Below are positions 16,330 through 25,296 of a stretch of 25,342 nt of DNA, in pieces; the first letter of the stretch is position 1; every line of letters starts with the position of its first letter. The notes under the pieces were generated by a model. It was not told where the DNA came from. It made no database searches and was given only the letters and a program-made list of their open reading frames with translations. Made by a program: the position numbers and the translations under genes. The stretch comes from Pavlovales sp. CCMP2436 (Eukaryota > Haptophyta > Pavlovophyceae > Pavlovales). The DNA is taken from contig MU631888.1 in assembly GCA_026770615.1 (NCBI GenBank), forward strand, positions 53,398-78,739, given 5' to 3'.

Positions 16330-16589
16330 CCCACCCCCTCCCCCCCGCCATCGTCGGTCTTCGTCGGTCTTCGTCGGTCCTCGTCGCGCCCGCCCGTCGT
16401 CGTGCATGCCGCAACATACCGCGTCGTCGCGCCCGGCCCCAGCCATTCCCGATTTTTCGCGGGCTTTAGACTTCCCGATTTTTTCGATGGCGGCGTCGCC
16501 CGTCGCGCATGTCGCAACATACCGCGTCGTCGTGCATACCTCCACCTCCCGCGTCGTCGACCGCCACCTACCCCCGCCGGCCGACACAG
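16330..16589. repeat. Right terminal inverted repeat of the provirus
   Basis: Read from 16589 leftward on the minus strand, it follows the first ~281 bases of the window almost base for base. It has one 16-bp 'gggcgggcgcgacgac' unit instead of three, and three 'gaagaccgac' units. Ends that are inverted and near-identical are typical of PLVs and polintons. Confidence 0.9.
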
Positions 16590-16649
16590 ATCCACGATGC
16601 TAAACTCGTGCTTCGCGAGCGGTGGGACACGTATTAATTTAATCGCTCC
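16565..16649 (+). repeat. Direct repeat at the right junction, copy 1
   Basis: About 85 bp, from the outer edge of the terminal repeat through 'gatgctaaactcgtgcttcg' to 'aatttaatcgctcc', recurs at 16690-16776. The two copies differ by one C and one A/G change. Confidence 0.9.
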
Positions 16650-16689
16650 ACCGGGATCCTCCGGGGATCCACCGGGCTCCACCGGGGAC

Positions 16690-16776
16690 CCACCTACCCC
16701 CCGCCGGCCGACACAGGTCCACGATGCTAAACTCGTGCTTCGCGAGCGGTGGGACACGTATTAATTTAATCGCTCC
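16690..16776 (+). repeat. Direct repeat at the right junction, copy 2
   Basis: This is the second copy of 16565-16649, separated by about 40 bp of 'ccaccggg'-type repeats. It includes only the outermost ~25 bp of the terminal repeat, so the true outer end of the element may be at 16649 or 16776 rather than 16589. Confidence 0.9.
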
Positions 16777-16786
16777 CTCCCCCCCT

Positions 16787-17305
16787 CTACTGGGATCTAC
16801 TGAGAATCCACCGAGAATCTACCGAGAATCCACCGAGAATCCAACGAGAATCCACCGAGAATCCACCCAACCCACCTAATCCACCTAATCTCAAAAGACG
16901 ATTATAAACCATGAGAACACCCTTAACCCCCCCTTTATAAACATGCAACTTAGAAAAACGCACAGATTTGAAGGATCCACCGAACTCGACGATGATCCCA
17001 CCGGGCCAACGAAGGATTCGCAGAAATCGGGATGGCGCCGAAGGCAATTCATACGTGTCCCAGCCCCATGAGCTGCTGGGGAGTTGCTTGCGCTCGGGCC
17101 CGAGGGGCACGGCGTCGATATCGATGCCGGCGATGTCGTTCGAGAGCTCGGTGATGAGGGCGTCCATCCGCTGAGCGATCTCAAGCGTGTGGTCGGGGTG
17201 CACGTGCTGCAGCCAGTAGTCGATGGTGTGCTGCGTGCTGAGCGTGAGCATCTGGTGTCGGTGCTGCGGGTGTCGCGGAAGGTGTTGTGTATTATATTTG
17301 TACAT
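16787..17305 (-). CDS. Unrecognised ORF beside the provirus
   Basis: This 172-aa frame starts at ATG 17305; ATG 17251 (MLTLSTQHTIDYWLQHVHP) looks like a better N-terminus. The middle (LEIAQRMDALITELSNDIAG, then FLRILRWPGGIIVEFGGSF) reads like a folded protein. The last ~40 residues come from Gly-rich sequence and the 11-bp tandem repeat, so the true end is doubtful. No family is recognised. It is more GC-rich than the viral genes and could be viral, host or a remnant. It faces away from the transposase-like gene. Confidence 0.35.
   Translation of the reverse strand: MYKYNTQHLPRHPQHRHQMLTLSTQHTIDYWLQHVHPDHTLEIAQRMDALITELSNDIAGIDIDAVPLGPERKQLPSSSWGWDTYELPSAPSRFLRILRWPGGIIVEFGGSFKSVRFSKLHVYKGGVKGVLMVYNRLLRLGGLGGLGGFSVDSRWILGGFSVDSRWILSRSQ
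16802..16867 (+). repeat. 11-bp tandem repeat, six copies
   Basis: Units of the type gagaatccacc repeat six times with two single-base variants. The array is translated as SVDSRWIL-type repeats at the end of the minus-strand ORF below. Confidence 0.9.
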
Positions 17306-17354
17306 TTTGAATTTTGAAAATGTCGCGTGCCAAATTTGGCTCCTGAGCCTGCCT

Positions 17355-18430
17355 TTGCAGAGTACAAGTTCGGGGGAATAAGGCGCCTTCGAGAGGCACC
17401 GTCAACGAGGGCACCGTCGACAGCGTTCGCTACACGCGCGCAGGGACGAAGAATGTACACATCTTCGTCCCGTCGGCGGGGTCCACCGGCGGGTTCAAGA
17501 GATACACCGTCTGTACCGCGCGGAGAGACGGCACACCGCGGGGTCTTACCGAGGATCTCGTGCGGGCCAAGCTGGACGAGCTACTCTTGCTCGGCGCCGC
17601 AACGGCAGCGCCCGCCGCCGAGCCGTTCGTCGCCGATGCGCCCGTCGCCGACTCCGACTCGACGCTGGGCAGCGGCAGTCCAAGCGCTCTCGCAAAGGCG
17701 AGCGCGAGGCTCCTTTCAGTCCGAGCAGAGGGTGGTCTTCCTTCGAGCGGAAACGGGCTGACAACGGGCGGCACGTGAGCACGCGCGACTGTTCGTACGA
17801 GGAGCTGTCTAACTTCGTCGCATCGGTCCGACCGCACATCGCCGCACTTATCGGCGAACCATCCGAGGACGTTGAGCGTGCCATCGAAGCGCTGCAGCTC
17901 GCCGTCGCCGACTGCATCGATGGTGAAGAGTCGGTCGTTGATCGCGCGGATATTGAGCTAACAGAGAGGCACGAGCCGCCGTTCCCACCGCAATCCGTCG
18001 ACGCAGGCGGCGCGGTGACAGACGGTGCAGAGGCAGGCGACGTGGCGGAGGGCGGCTGCGACTCTGCTCGAGGCGCGGCGCGGGGTGCGGCGCGAGATGC
18101 GGCGCGAGGTGCGGCGCGAGGTGCGGCGCGAGGCACGGCGCGAGGCGCGGCGCGAGTTGAGGCTGGCTCAGAGCTGCGCGCAACGCTAAGGGAAATCATC
18201 TCGCTGCAGAAGTCGGGAAGGGTCGCGGAGGCGCGGGGGCTCGCTGCGCGCTCGCAGGCCAAACCGTCGGAGCTCAGCCCCGAGGAGGACGCGAAGCTAG
18301 CCAAGCGCGAAGCGGAGCTCGTCAAGAAGCGCGCCCAGCAGATGCGCGCGGATTTCTTCTCGCTCGGCAACTGGAGCCTCACCGCCGACGTGCTCAAGCG
18401 CTTCCTCGACACGCCCGAGTCAAGCAGCTC
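17355..18430 (+). pseudogene. Transposase-like gene, 5' part
   Basis: A plausible 3' splice site, 'cctgcctttgcag', ends at about 17360. Coding-like sequence follows (TKNVHIFVPSAGSTGGF, then GLTEDLVRAKLDELLLLG) to a TGA at 17778. In another frame from 17775 it continues (SYEELSNFVASVRPHIAAL, then VERAIEALQLAVADC). The segment 18072-18153 is a 12-bp tandem array coding GAAR repeats. A helical Lys-rich block precedes a frame change near 18420. The first exon is not identified. The linkage to the part downstream is inferred from strand, spacing and comparable decay. Confidence 0.4.
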
Positions 18431-19933
18431 ATGCCGGGCGGGGCAGCGCAGAGCCGCGCCGAGAAGAACGACGAGAAGACGGCCGCCGCCCTGCTCATCG
18501 CAGCCAAGAGCTTCTTCGGCGAGATCATGTCGACCAAGGGCCGCCGCTCGGACTCTGACATGAACGCGTTCTGGGCGGCGATCGCAGCGCTGATGCCCGC
18601 TGGCCTCATCGATGGCCGCGGCGGCGCGTCGGCGTTCCGAATCCTCGGCGTCCACCACCGCGTCATCACCAGGGGCGTCGAGGTGCGAGCTGGATTTGAG
18701 GAGCACGGCAGGGGCTAGGTCCAGTTGCGATACAGTGCCCACCAAGACCGCGTCGACCTGCGGCTGATCGCCGAGTGGTGGCCCTCGGATTAGGGCTCCA
18801 CGGAGGACAACCAGAACAAGGAGCCTGTCCGAGTGTACCTCCCCGGCGACTACCGCGGCCGCCTCGGCGCGGCGCGGCGCGCGCCCGCTCGCGCGCCGGC
18901 CCCAGTGTCCGCACATGTTACTGAAAGCGGCGGCACGGTGGGCGGCGCAGGCAGCACGGATGCAGGCGGCGCGGCGGCGGGCGGCGCGGCGGCAGGCGGC
19001 GCGGCGGCAGGTAGCGCGGCGCGCAGCGCGAGCGACGGCGCGGCGCGGCCTGGTGCTGCGCAGCCTGACAACGAGGAGGCGCGCGCCTACAGCATCCACT
19101 GGCGGCGCGCGCAGATCGGCAGCAACAAGGACGCGCTTTACACCTTTCAGGACTCTGCTCAGGCAAGGAGGATGCTCGCCGAGGCGACCAAGACAGCCAG
19201 GCGGCCGCTCGGCGTCGCGGTGGGGGTCAAGCTGCTGGCGAAGGCGCGCTGCGCGTGCATCAAGCCGCGCCGCTCGGCGGAGTGCGACTGCAAAATCTGC
19301 TCGGTCGTGCACCACAAGCTGCCCATCTTCAACAAGTCGCGGCAAGTATGGCGGAAGCACACCGCGCAGACGGGCGTTTGCGCCTGCGGCACCTGCTCGG
19401 AGCCCGCCGTAAATGAGGCGTGGCTCGGCATGACCAAATCGCTGCGAGCGCTCGAGGCCACGCTCCTCCCGTGCGGCAAGGTGGTCTACCCACAGATCTC
19501 CTCCGCCGAGGGCCCGCCGTTTGCCATGCACCACCGCGCGTGCACGCGCGGTGATTGCGGGCACGCCAAGTCGCTGGCCTTCCGGCCTCTGTGTCCGGGC
19601 AGCGCGGATGGCAATGACACGCCGTGCGGCTGGGCGAGAGCGTTCCCCAAGCAGTGCCCGATCGAGTACTCCGAGAACGAGCGCATGCGCTGGCACGCGT
19701 GGGAGCCGCGTCTGAGGGGCACGAGCAAGGACGATGTCCCGTTTAATTCGGATGAGGTCGTGTCGCGCGACGGCGCCCGCGCGCAGTTCATGCGCGAATT
19801 CTGCGCAGATGTCGAGACGTACCTGCCACACATCTGGGAGGTACGGCTCATGCGACACGCGGTGCGGCTGTTTGAGGAGCGCAAGGACCAGGTGATCGCC
19901 ACACGCCACTGCGACTACGCCTCGCAGGTGCCT

Positions 19934-19984
19934 ATCGTGCGCGCGTGCACATCGTGCGCGCGTGCACATCGTGCGCGCGTGCAC
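19934..19984 (+). repeat. 17-bp tandem triplication causing a frameshift
   Basis: The unit atcgtgcgcgcgtgcac occurs three times in a row. Two extra units add 34 bases and move the transposase-like frame by one. Confidence 0.85.
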
Positions 19985-20414
19985 CGCCACGTGCGCGAGC
20001 AAGGAGTCGATCAACAACTGCGTGAGCGTGATCGGCTTCAAGCCGCGCAACGTTGAGGTGCTGCTTCGCCGCCAAGCACACGCCGCTGCCGAGGGCGAGC
20101 CGAGCACTCGCACCGTTCGTCGGCAGACCGTCCTCATCGTGTTCGGCATGTTTGCCAACACGTACAAGCCCGACGCGCGCTCCTTCAACGTGCAGGCCGC
20201 CGACCTCGACTCGATCCTCAAGACCGGCGAGTCCATCCACGGTGAGTGGTTCTACATGGGCAAGCCGCTACCGGGTGGCAAGCTACGCGCAGAGCTGCCG
20301 GCCGCCATCACCGACTACGAGGGGCCGCAGCCGTTCTTCCCCGAGATGAAGCGTGTGATGGAGGTGACGGACGGGGCTCCTTCGCAGTTCGACAACAGGA
20401 CGCACTACCACCAG

Positions 20415-20497
20415 GTAATCTCACCCCATCCCTCTCCCCACACCCACACACACACACCACTCTGACCTATGAAATCACCCCTATTTTATGAATACAG
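20415..20497 (+). other. 83-bp GT-AG spliceosomal intron
   Basis: The donor CAG|GTAATC and acceptor GAATACAG|ACC flank C-rich then AT-rich sequence with a branch-like CTGACCT (20462-20468). Removal joins HYHQ to TAAWRAQSHWD in frame, which extends the protein similarity. Confidence 0.75.
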
Positions 20498-21399
20498 ACC
20501 GCCGCGTGGAGGGCACAGTCACACTGGGACATCATCCGCGCTGCCATTAAGCTGGTCACGATGCACGGCAAGAGCGTGTGCGACGGTGCGAGCAACTCGC
20601 CCAAAAACGCGCTCGTGGAAGCGGGCGCCCAGGGCCTGCTCGTCGAGCCAGGCGCGCGCCCTGCTCTACCTCGCGGAGGCCAAGCAGACGCCGTCCAAGG
20701 CCAAAATCAACGGTGGCGGTTATTGGCAGGCAGACGGTATCCTCTACGGCTACTACGACCCGTCGCTCTTCATCGCTTCGGCCGTCCCCGACGCGGTGCA
20801 GTTCGTTTGTTCGAGCAAGGTGCATATGAGCTGTGGCCTGTGCATGGACGACGAGCAGGCGATGCGCAGCGGGCCGCTCACGCACTTCGACATCTTCTGC
20901 CCGTGCGTCCCGTGCTGCCGCCTCGACTTCGCCCTCTGCGAAATGACGGCCGTGTTCGGCACCGTCGCAGACGGAGAGCTTGCAGGAGTTAGCCGCCTGG
21001 CTCGACAAGGATAAGCTCGTCGCGTTCAGGGTGGAGTTGGACGAGCACACTATCGAGGGCAGCGTCTAGCTCGCTCTGCTCGACGGCAAAGCTTTCACCC
21101 TGGAGCAGGACGAGCTTCACGCCGGGCAGCACTTTGATAAGGGCTGGAGCGTTGTGCGCGGCCACTGGTTCTCCCTTGCGCGCACCGAGCGTGCGGGCGG
21201 CACGCGGGTTTACAAGGCGCTCGAGGAGCAGACGCTGTTCAACGTGCAGTCGATGATGAAGATCAAGGACCTCAAATTCCTCCAAGGCGTGCCGAAGCGA
21301 ACGCGCCTGAGCACGGCCGCCTGGTACCAGAACAACGAGTTCTCGCTCCATCCGTCGGATCATCGCGAGACGTACCAGCTCCTGGTAGACAGCCTCTAG

Positions 21400-21732
21400 T
21401 GCGCAGATTGGCGGCCTGCGGCAAACGCTGCTGCCCTACTGACCGTGCTGAGACTGCAGCTCTTAAATTTAAATTATATTGCATTTTAGATTATTTAATT
21501 AAACACAATTAATTATAGTTAGTTACTATAAGTTCGAAATGTGGGCACTTTCCCCCTCCCCAGTGGCGGCAGTGCGGAATCGCGCCACTAATTCGGATTT
21601 CGACCCATATATATTATAACTATCTACTGATAGCTAGAGATGAGTCACCCTATGGAATCAGTGACTCGGCCTCGGACGCTGTCGCCGTCGACCGCACAAA
21701 CAACTTGTAAGGCGGGCGTCTAACGAACCAAG
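21400..21732. other. AT-rich intergenic region between convergent host genes
   Basis: No gene is seen. The region has a strongly AT-rich block (21463-21535) and two hairpins: agtggcg/cgccact at 21562-21589 and gagtcac/gtgactc at 21642-21667. These may be 3'-end elements or the remains of a small repeat. Confidence 0.5.
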
Positions 21733-23244
21733 TCACGCCGCGGATGAAGCCTCCAGCTCCAAGATGGCCCTCTCAAGAAGCATCTTCTTGGAGACGCGGA
21801 ACTCGAGGATGGTCTGCATGCGCGGACCCTGCTCCGAGGACTGGGCCGGAGAGAAGCCGCGATCGCTGCCGGCAGCTTTCCGCTTGCTGGAGGAGCCGAA
21901 CTGCTTGAGCTGCACCTTGTCCTCCTCGTAGCTGGTGGGGAGCGCCTGCTTCTCGAGCCTGCACGCGCCGAGGAGCAGTTCCAACGCCTTCTTTGAGCCG
22001 CCCAGAGCGACGCTCAGCCGCTCGGCCAGGAGGACGCTCGCCTCGTCGCACTTGCCGTCGTTGCCCACACGGATGCCACGGCGCAGCGCCTGGAGCAGGC
22101 CCTCCTTCTCGAGCGTGTCCAGCGCACTGTCGGAGACGCCCGCGATGCTGTCCACGTGCTCGAGGAAGCGCGTCAGTATGTAGCTGTCGTGCACGCAGCC
22201 CTTCTCCACGAACCCGTGAAACTGCAGCAACTGGTCGTTGCTGCGTGGACCGTACGAGATGCGCACCTGCTCGCCTGCAGGCACGGCCGCGTCCGCTGAG
22301 ACAGCGTATGTGTTGGTGAAGACGCGGTATTCCACGTCGCTCGGGATAGTGCCGTCGTGGTTGAGCATGTCGACGAGGGGGCAGAGCACGTACCGCTTCA
22401 GCTCGAGCACGCGCGGCGAGATCACATCGCGCGCCACGATGAATATGAGGCCCGTCACCGCGCCGCCGAGCGCCTGGCTCCACGAGCCCATGCTGAGGAG
22501 GGGGTACAGGACCGTGAGCAGCACGATGAAACCGAACAGCCCGACGCGCTGCTGGTAAGTGCTCCCCTCGTACGCACCGCTGAACGCGCGCGAGCGCACG
22601 CAGTGGAGGGCCCACTCGAGCTCGGCTTGCGTGCAATCGACGCCGCCCACCGCCATGCCTGAGTGGATCTTAGCCCACTCCTCACGCTGCCGCGCCACCG
22701 CCTCGCGCAACGCCGGGTAGTGGAGGGCCTCGACCTCATCATCGCTCCAGCCGTAGGGGGTGTCGAACTCGCGCGGGAGTGCGTCGACCCACGGCGCGAG
22801 CGCACCCCCGGGGCCCTCGGCGCTACGCCGCAGCAGCAGGATGGCCAGCTGCGTGTACCACGCCGACTCGGCCCAGAGCGGCTTGCTCACGTTGGCTGGC
22901 GCTCTCATTCCCGTGGTCACCTCCAGCGCGAGAGAGGCTGGCCAAACGATCGACTCCTCCTTGGCCTTAACGTATTTCGTCGCGCGCAGTCCGCGCAGCC
23001 CGAGCGGCTCGAAGACGGCGAGCTCGACCTTGGCGAGGGCGTCCGGCGCCTTCTCCGCCGCCCAGGCAACAAACCGCCGGTCGTGCTCGCTCAGCGCCAT
23101 GCGCGGCCATGCCACGTGCGCCCGCCCTGCCAGCGGCCCACCAGCGAGCGCCGGCCCGCCAGCGAGTGCGCGCTGCAATGCACCTCCTGCATACGAGTAG
23201 GCCGCAGTTGCCAAAAGCACGCTCAAATGAGCGACGAGCGCCAT
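21733..23244 (-). CDS. SET-domain lysine methyltransferase, Rubisco LSMT/SETD-like
   Basis: The ATG at 23244 gives 503 aa. It starts MALVAHLSVLLATAAYSYAGG, a signal-peptide-like segment followed by an Ala/Gly/Arg-rich stretch, compatible with secretory or plastid targeting. The SET hallmarks are CVRSRAFSG, PLVDMLNHD (about residues 289-297) and VPAGEQVRISYGPRSNDQLLQFHGFV, as in the Rubisco large-subunit methyltransferase / SETD3-SETD6 group. These use S-adenosylmethionine to methylate lysine or histidine side chains. Between SRAF and DMLNHD, where homologues have a short link, this protein has two hydrophobic stretches (about residues 234-252 and 258-275), VGLFGFIVLLTVLYPLLS and ALGGAVTGLIFIVARDVI, predicted to cross a membrane. 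The helical C-terminus is expected for substrate binding. The frame is intact and intron-free, and clearly host by base composition. Confidence 0.85.
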   Translation of the reverse strand: MALVAHLSVLLATAAYSYAGGALQRALAGGPALAGGPLAGRAHVAWPRMALSEHDRRFVAWAAEKAPDALAKVELAVFEPLGLRGLRATKYVKAKEESIVWPASLALEVTTGMRAPANVSKPLWAESAWYTQLAILLLRRSAEGPGGALAPWVDALPREFDTPYGWSDDEVEALHYPALREAVARQREEWAKIHSGMAVGGVDCTQAELEWALHCVRSRAFSGAYEGSTYQQRVGLFGFIVLLTVLYPLLSMGSWSQALGGAVTGLIFIVARDVISPRVLELKRYVLCPLVDMLNHDGTIPSDVEYRVFTNTYAVSADAAVPAGEQVRISYGPRSNDQLLQFHGFVEKGCVHDSYILTRFLEHVDSIAGVSDSALDTLEKEGLLQALRRGIRVGNDGKCDEASVLLAERLSVALGGSKKALELLLGACRLEKQALPTSYEEDKVQLKQFGSSSKRKAAGSDRGFSPAQSSEQGPRMQTILEFRVSKKMLLERAILELEASSAA

Positions 23245-23452
23245 CACAACATTTAATGACACATTTCAAATAAAAACAGCTGTCGTGGTGCCGCGAAGTT
23301 AGTTGCAGATTCGTGAATGGGGCGCAGAAAGGAATGTTCGGCCCAGACCGTGTGCTGTCGCAGATAAGCCCTCCGGGTTCCTTCCGGGGGGGCCCTACCC
23401 GGGGGGAGTGGCCTTGACAGACAGTCGTCCTGCCCGGACAGGGCGGTCTTGA

Positions 23453-23532
23453 ATTCTGAACATACGTGTAACCCTTCAACGGAATAAAATAGCCTCTGGT
23501 GGGGGCCAGCCCCGCACCCCGGCCTGCGGCGC
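23453..23532 (+). repeat. ~80-bp direct repeat, copy 1
   Basis: It begins attctgaa, contains 'aaaatagcctctgg' and a GC hairpin (ggggg-ccag-cccc type), and ends tgcggcgc. Copy 2 lies about 104 bp downstream with around 10 differences. Confidence 0.8.
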
Positions 23533-23556
23533 TTAGATTCTTTGTGTAGACAGCAG

Positions 23557-23638
23557 ATTCTGAACGTACGTGTAACCCATTAACAGCACAAAATAGCCTC
23601 TGGCGGGGGCCAGCCCCCGCACCCTCGGTCTGCGGCGC
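23557..23638 (+). repeat. ~80-bp direct repeat, copy 2
   Basis: This is the partner of 23453-23532. Its hairpin arms are perfect here (gcggggg and cccccgc with a 4-base loop). Confidence 0.8.
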
Positions 23639-23893
23639 GAAGCAGCAGCGCAACTAAAAATAGAGTAATACGAACAAAATTGTTGTAACTAGTAACTATG
23701 TAATATTAAAGGGCCAATCGACGCGTGTCGCGAACCATCGTAGCGGCCGGGGCGCGAACTGCGGCTGTCGGGCCACCATGCGCACTGAGCACACCTCCGA
23801 CAAGCGATGGGTCGTCGGAGCGCCCGGGACTGGTCGATCGCATTCAGAAATCGACGAGCCGATGTCGGTGCATTCAGTCCGACGAGCCGAAGC

Positions 23894-23948
23894 CGGCGAG
23901 CGGGCATAGTCGCGGCGAGCGGGCGTAGTCGCGGCGAGCGGGCGTCAT
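23894..23948 (+). repeat. 19-bp tandem repeat, about three copies
   Basis: Units cggcgagcgggcgtagtcg start at 23894, 23913 and 23932. Confidence 0.85.
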
Positions 23949-25023
23949 CGTTGTCGTCGCCCAACGGGACGGCTTGCTAACCGGCGATAGAGGGTGGGAG
24001 AGCAAGTCGAACGCCTTGACCCAAAAGTCCGCGAAGGATGCACGAAAACGCGCCTTGGGCCCTGTCGCCCGCGTGCGGCGCGCACCCGACGCGCGGGTGG
24101 GCGTGGTGCGCGAGCGCGCTTAACGGGCATGATCGTCGATTGCGGCTTGCCCGGCACGCAGCTCACCACCCACCAAAGCGGCCCGTGGATGAGCCGTGCT
24201 CCGTGAACAGCCGAGAGCGACGCCTGACTGATACGCTTGGGCCCAAACCGGCCCCCATCTCGGTGGCCGTCGCGGCGATGGCGGGCGTCGAGCGGGCCGA
24301 GGCCCAGCGGCGCGGCGCGAGAGAGGGTGGATGCCCGAGCCCCACTCGCCGCGCGCACCAGCATCTGTCGCCGCCTCGGCGCGCGTGGAGCAGTGGCCGG
24401 CGAGAATCGCCAGAACGGGGGGTAATCCGGCCCTTTCTTGGGCAGTGCGCGCGCGGACGAGTCCCGGTGAAGTTGCAGAACTAGAGCACAGGTCACGGCC
24501 GTAGAGCCACGCGCGTCCGCGCGCAGTGGCCGACGAGTTCCGCTGTTGCTGATAGGCTCAGATCTTCATTCACAGCGCAGCGCGCTGCGAGCGCCATGGC
24601 GGCCACTCCAAATTTTAAAATCCCTTTTTTCAAAAGAGGCTGCGCAAAGGGGCTACGCTGCAAGCAGCTATGCCTCACAAAACATTTGTAAAGCTTCTGT
24701 TATTGTCGGAGTTTGTCGTCGAAAATTCTTTGCACGGAGGGCGGGGGTCTGGGGGCAGAGCTTCCAGAAAAGAGAAAAAATGCCCACCGCAGGCGTGGGG
24801 GAGTCTGGGGGGAGAACAGGCCACTCCACAACGATTTATTTTTTTATGAAGCAGGCCAACTTAGCCCTCGGGCGGGGGGAGGCGCTTACGGCGAAGAGGT
24901 GCTGCGTGCGAGACTAATGCAGCGAGACATACTGTGACCGGTCCAACACGGCGTCGCCCGTTGACGTTTTAAAAAGTGTTCCACCGCTCTCCGGCTTGCT
25001 GGGGCGGGCGGAGCCTGCGGTGG

Positions 25024-25216
25024 ATGAACCTCTTCGGCAAGCGCAAGCCGTCGTCGAGCGCACCGTCGGGCGGTGGCGGGGCGTCCACGAAGGATGCGAT
25101 CGCCCGGCTGCGCGAGGCGGAGGAGCAGCTCACCAAGCGGGAGGAGCACCTGATGCGCAAGGCCGACCACGAGCTGGCGGAGGCCAAGAAGTTTGCAGCG
25201 GACAAGAACAAGAGAT
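25024..25216 (+). CDS. SNF7/CHMP4 (VPS32) ESCRT-III protein, first exon
   Basis: ATG 25024 opens MNLFGKRKPSSSAPSGGGG, then TKDAIARLREAEEQLTKREE, HLMRKADHELAEAKKFAADK and NKR. This matches the N-terminus of SNF7/CHMP4 proteins: LFGK, a short linker, helix 1 starting with an AIxxLRE pattern and ending near KNKR. ESCRT-III filaments made of it remodel and cut membranes in endosomal sorting and cell division. The similarity stops at NKR, and a GT follows at 25217, so an intron probably begins there. The frame stays open to the end of the window, but the later residues no longer resemble the family. The exon has no disruption and is GC-rich like other host sequence. Confidence 0.78.
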
Positions 25217-25294
25217 GTGTGCGCGACACCGCGCGCGGCCGCATGCGCCTGCCGCCCGCCGTGGCGCACGGCTGCCTGAGCCGGACCGCGCCCA

Positions 25295-25296
<2 letters not shown>

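Larger units (their letters stand above)
18431..21399 (+). pseudogene. Decayed DDE-type transposase-like host gene
   Basis: One frame runs through two TAG codons (18716, 18791) with coding-like sequence on both sides (FRILGVHHRVITRG; DLRLIAEWW; EDNQNKEPVRVY). After a 15-bp Gly/Ala array (18966-19018) come Cys clusters (CACIKPRRSAECDCKIC, CACGTC, CGDCG-like), then HCDYASQ. Two extra 17-bp units at 19934-19984 shift the frame, which continues INNCVSVIGFKPRNV, DGAPSQFDN, then across an intron MHGKSVCDGASNSPKNAL. The DGAxSQF...HGK..CDG...K pattern occurs in transposase-like proteins abundant in algal and animal genomes, where the Asp residues are candidate catalytic residues. Further shifts near 20655 and 20980 and a TAG at 21067 precede the end LLVDSL at 21399. 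It is no longer functional. Confidence 0.6.
23245..25023. other. Host intergenic region without a supported gene
   Basis: About 1.8 kb holds the SET-gene leader, the repeats listed separately, short repeated motifs near 23840-23890 (gcattcag, gacgagccga) and GC-rich sequence open by chance in several frames. None of the ORFs (for example 23945-24496, minus, Arg-rich) has recognisable protein character. The last part should contain the promoter of the SNF7-like gene. Confidence 0.5.

Noticed and set aside
16248..16757. 169-aa ORF across the right terminal repeat and junction
   Set aside because: It is made of repeat translation; the same words appear in the left repeat in frame contexts without a start or promoter.
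17546..20236. Very long 896-aa minus-strand ORF
   Set aside because: It is Arg/Ala-rich and antisense to the transposase-like gene, whose conserved blocks and intron are on the plus strand. High GC explains the openness.
23945..24496. 183-aa Arg/Pro-rich minus-strand ORF and its plus-strand overlaps
   Set aside because: The composition is typical of random GC-rich sequence; there is no conserved motif and several frames are equally open.
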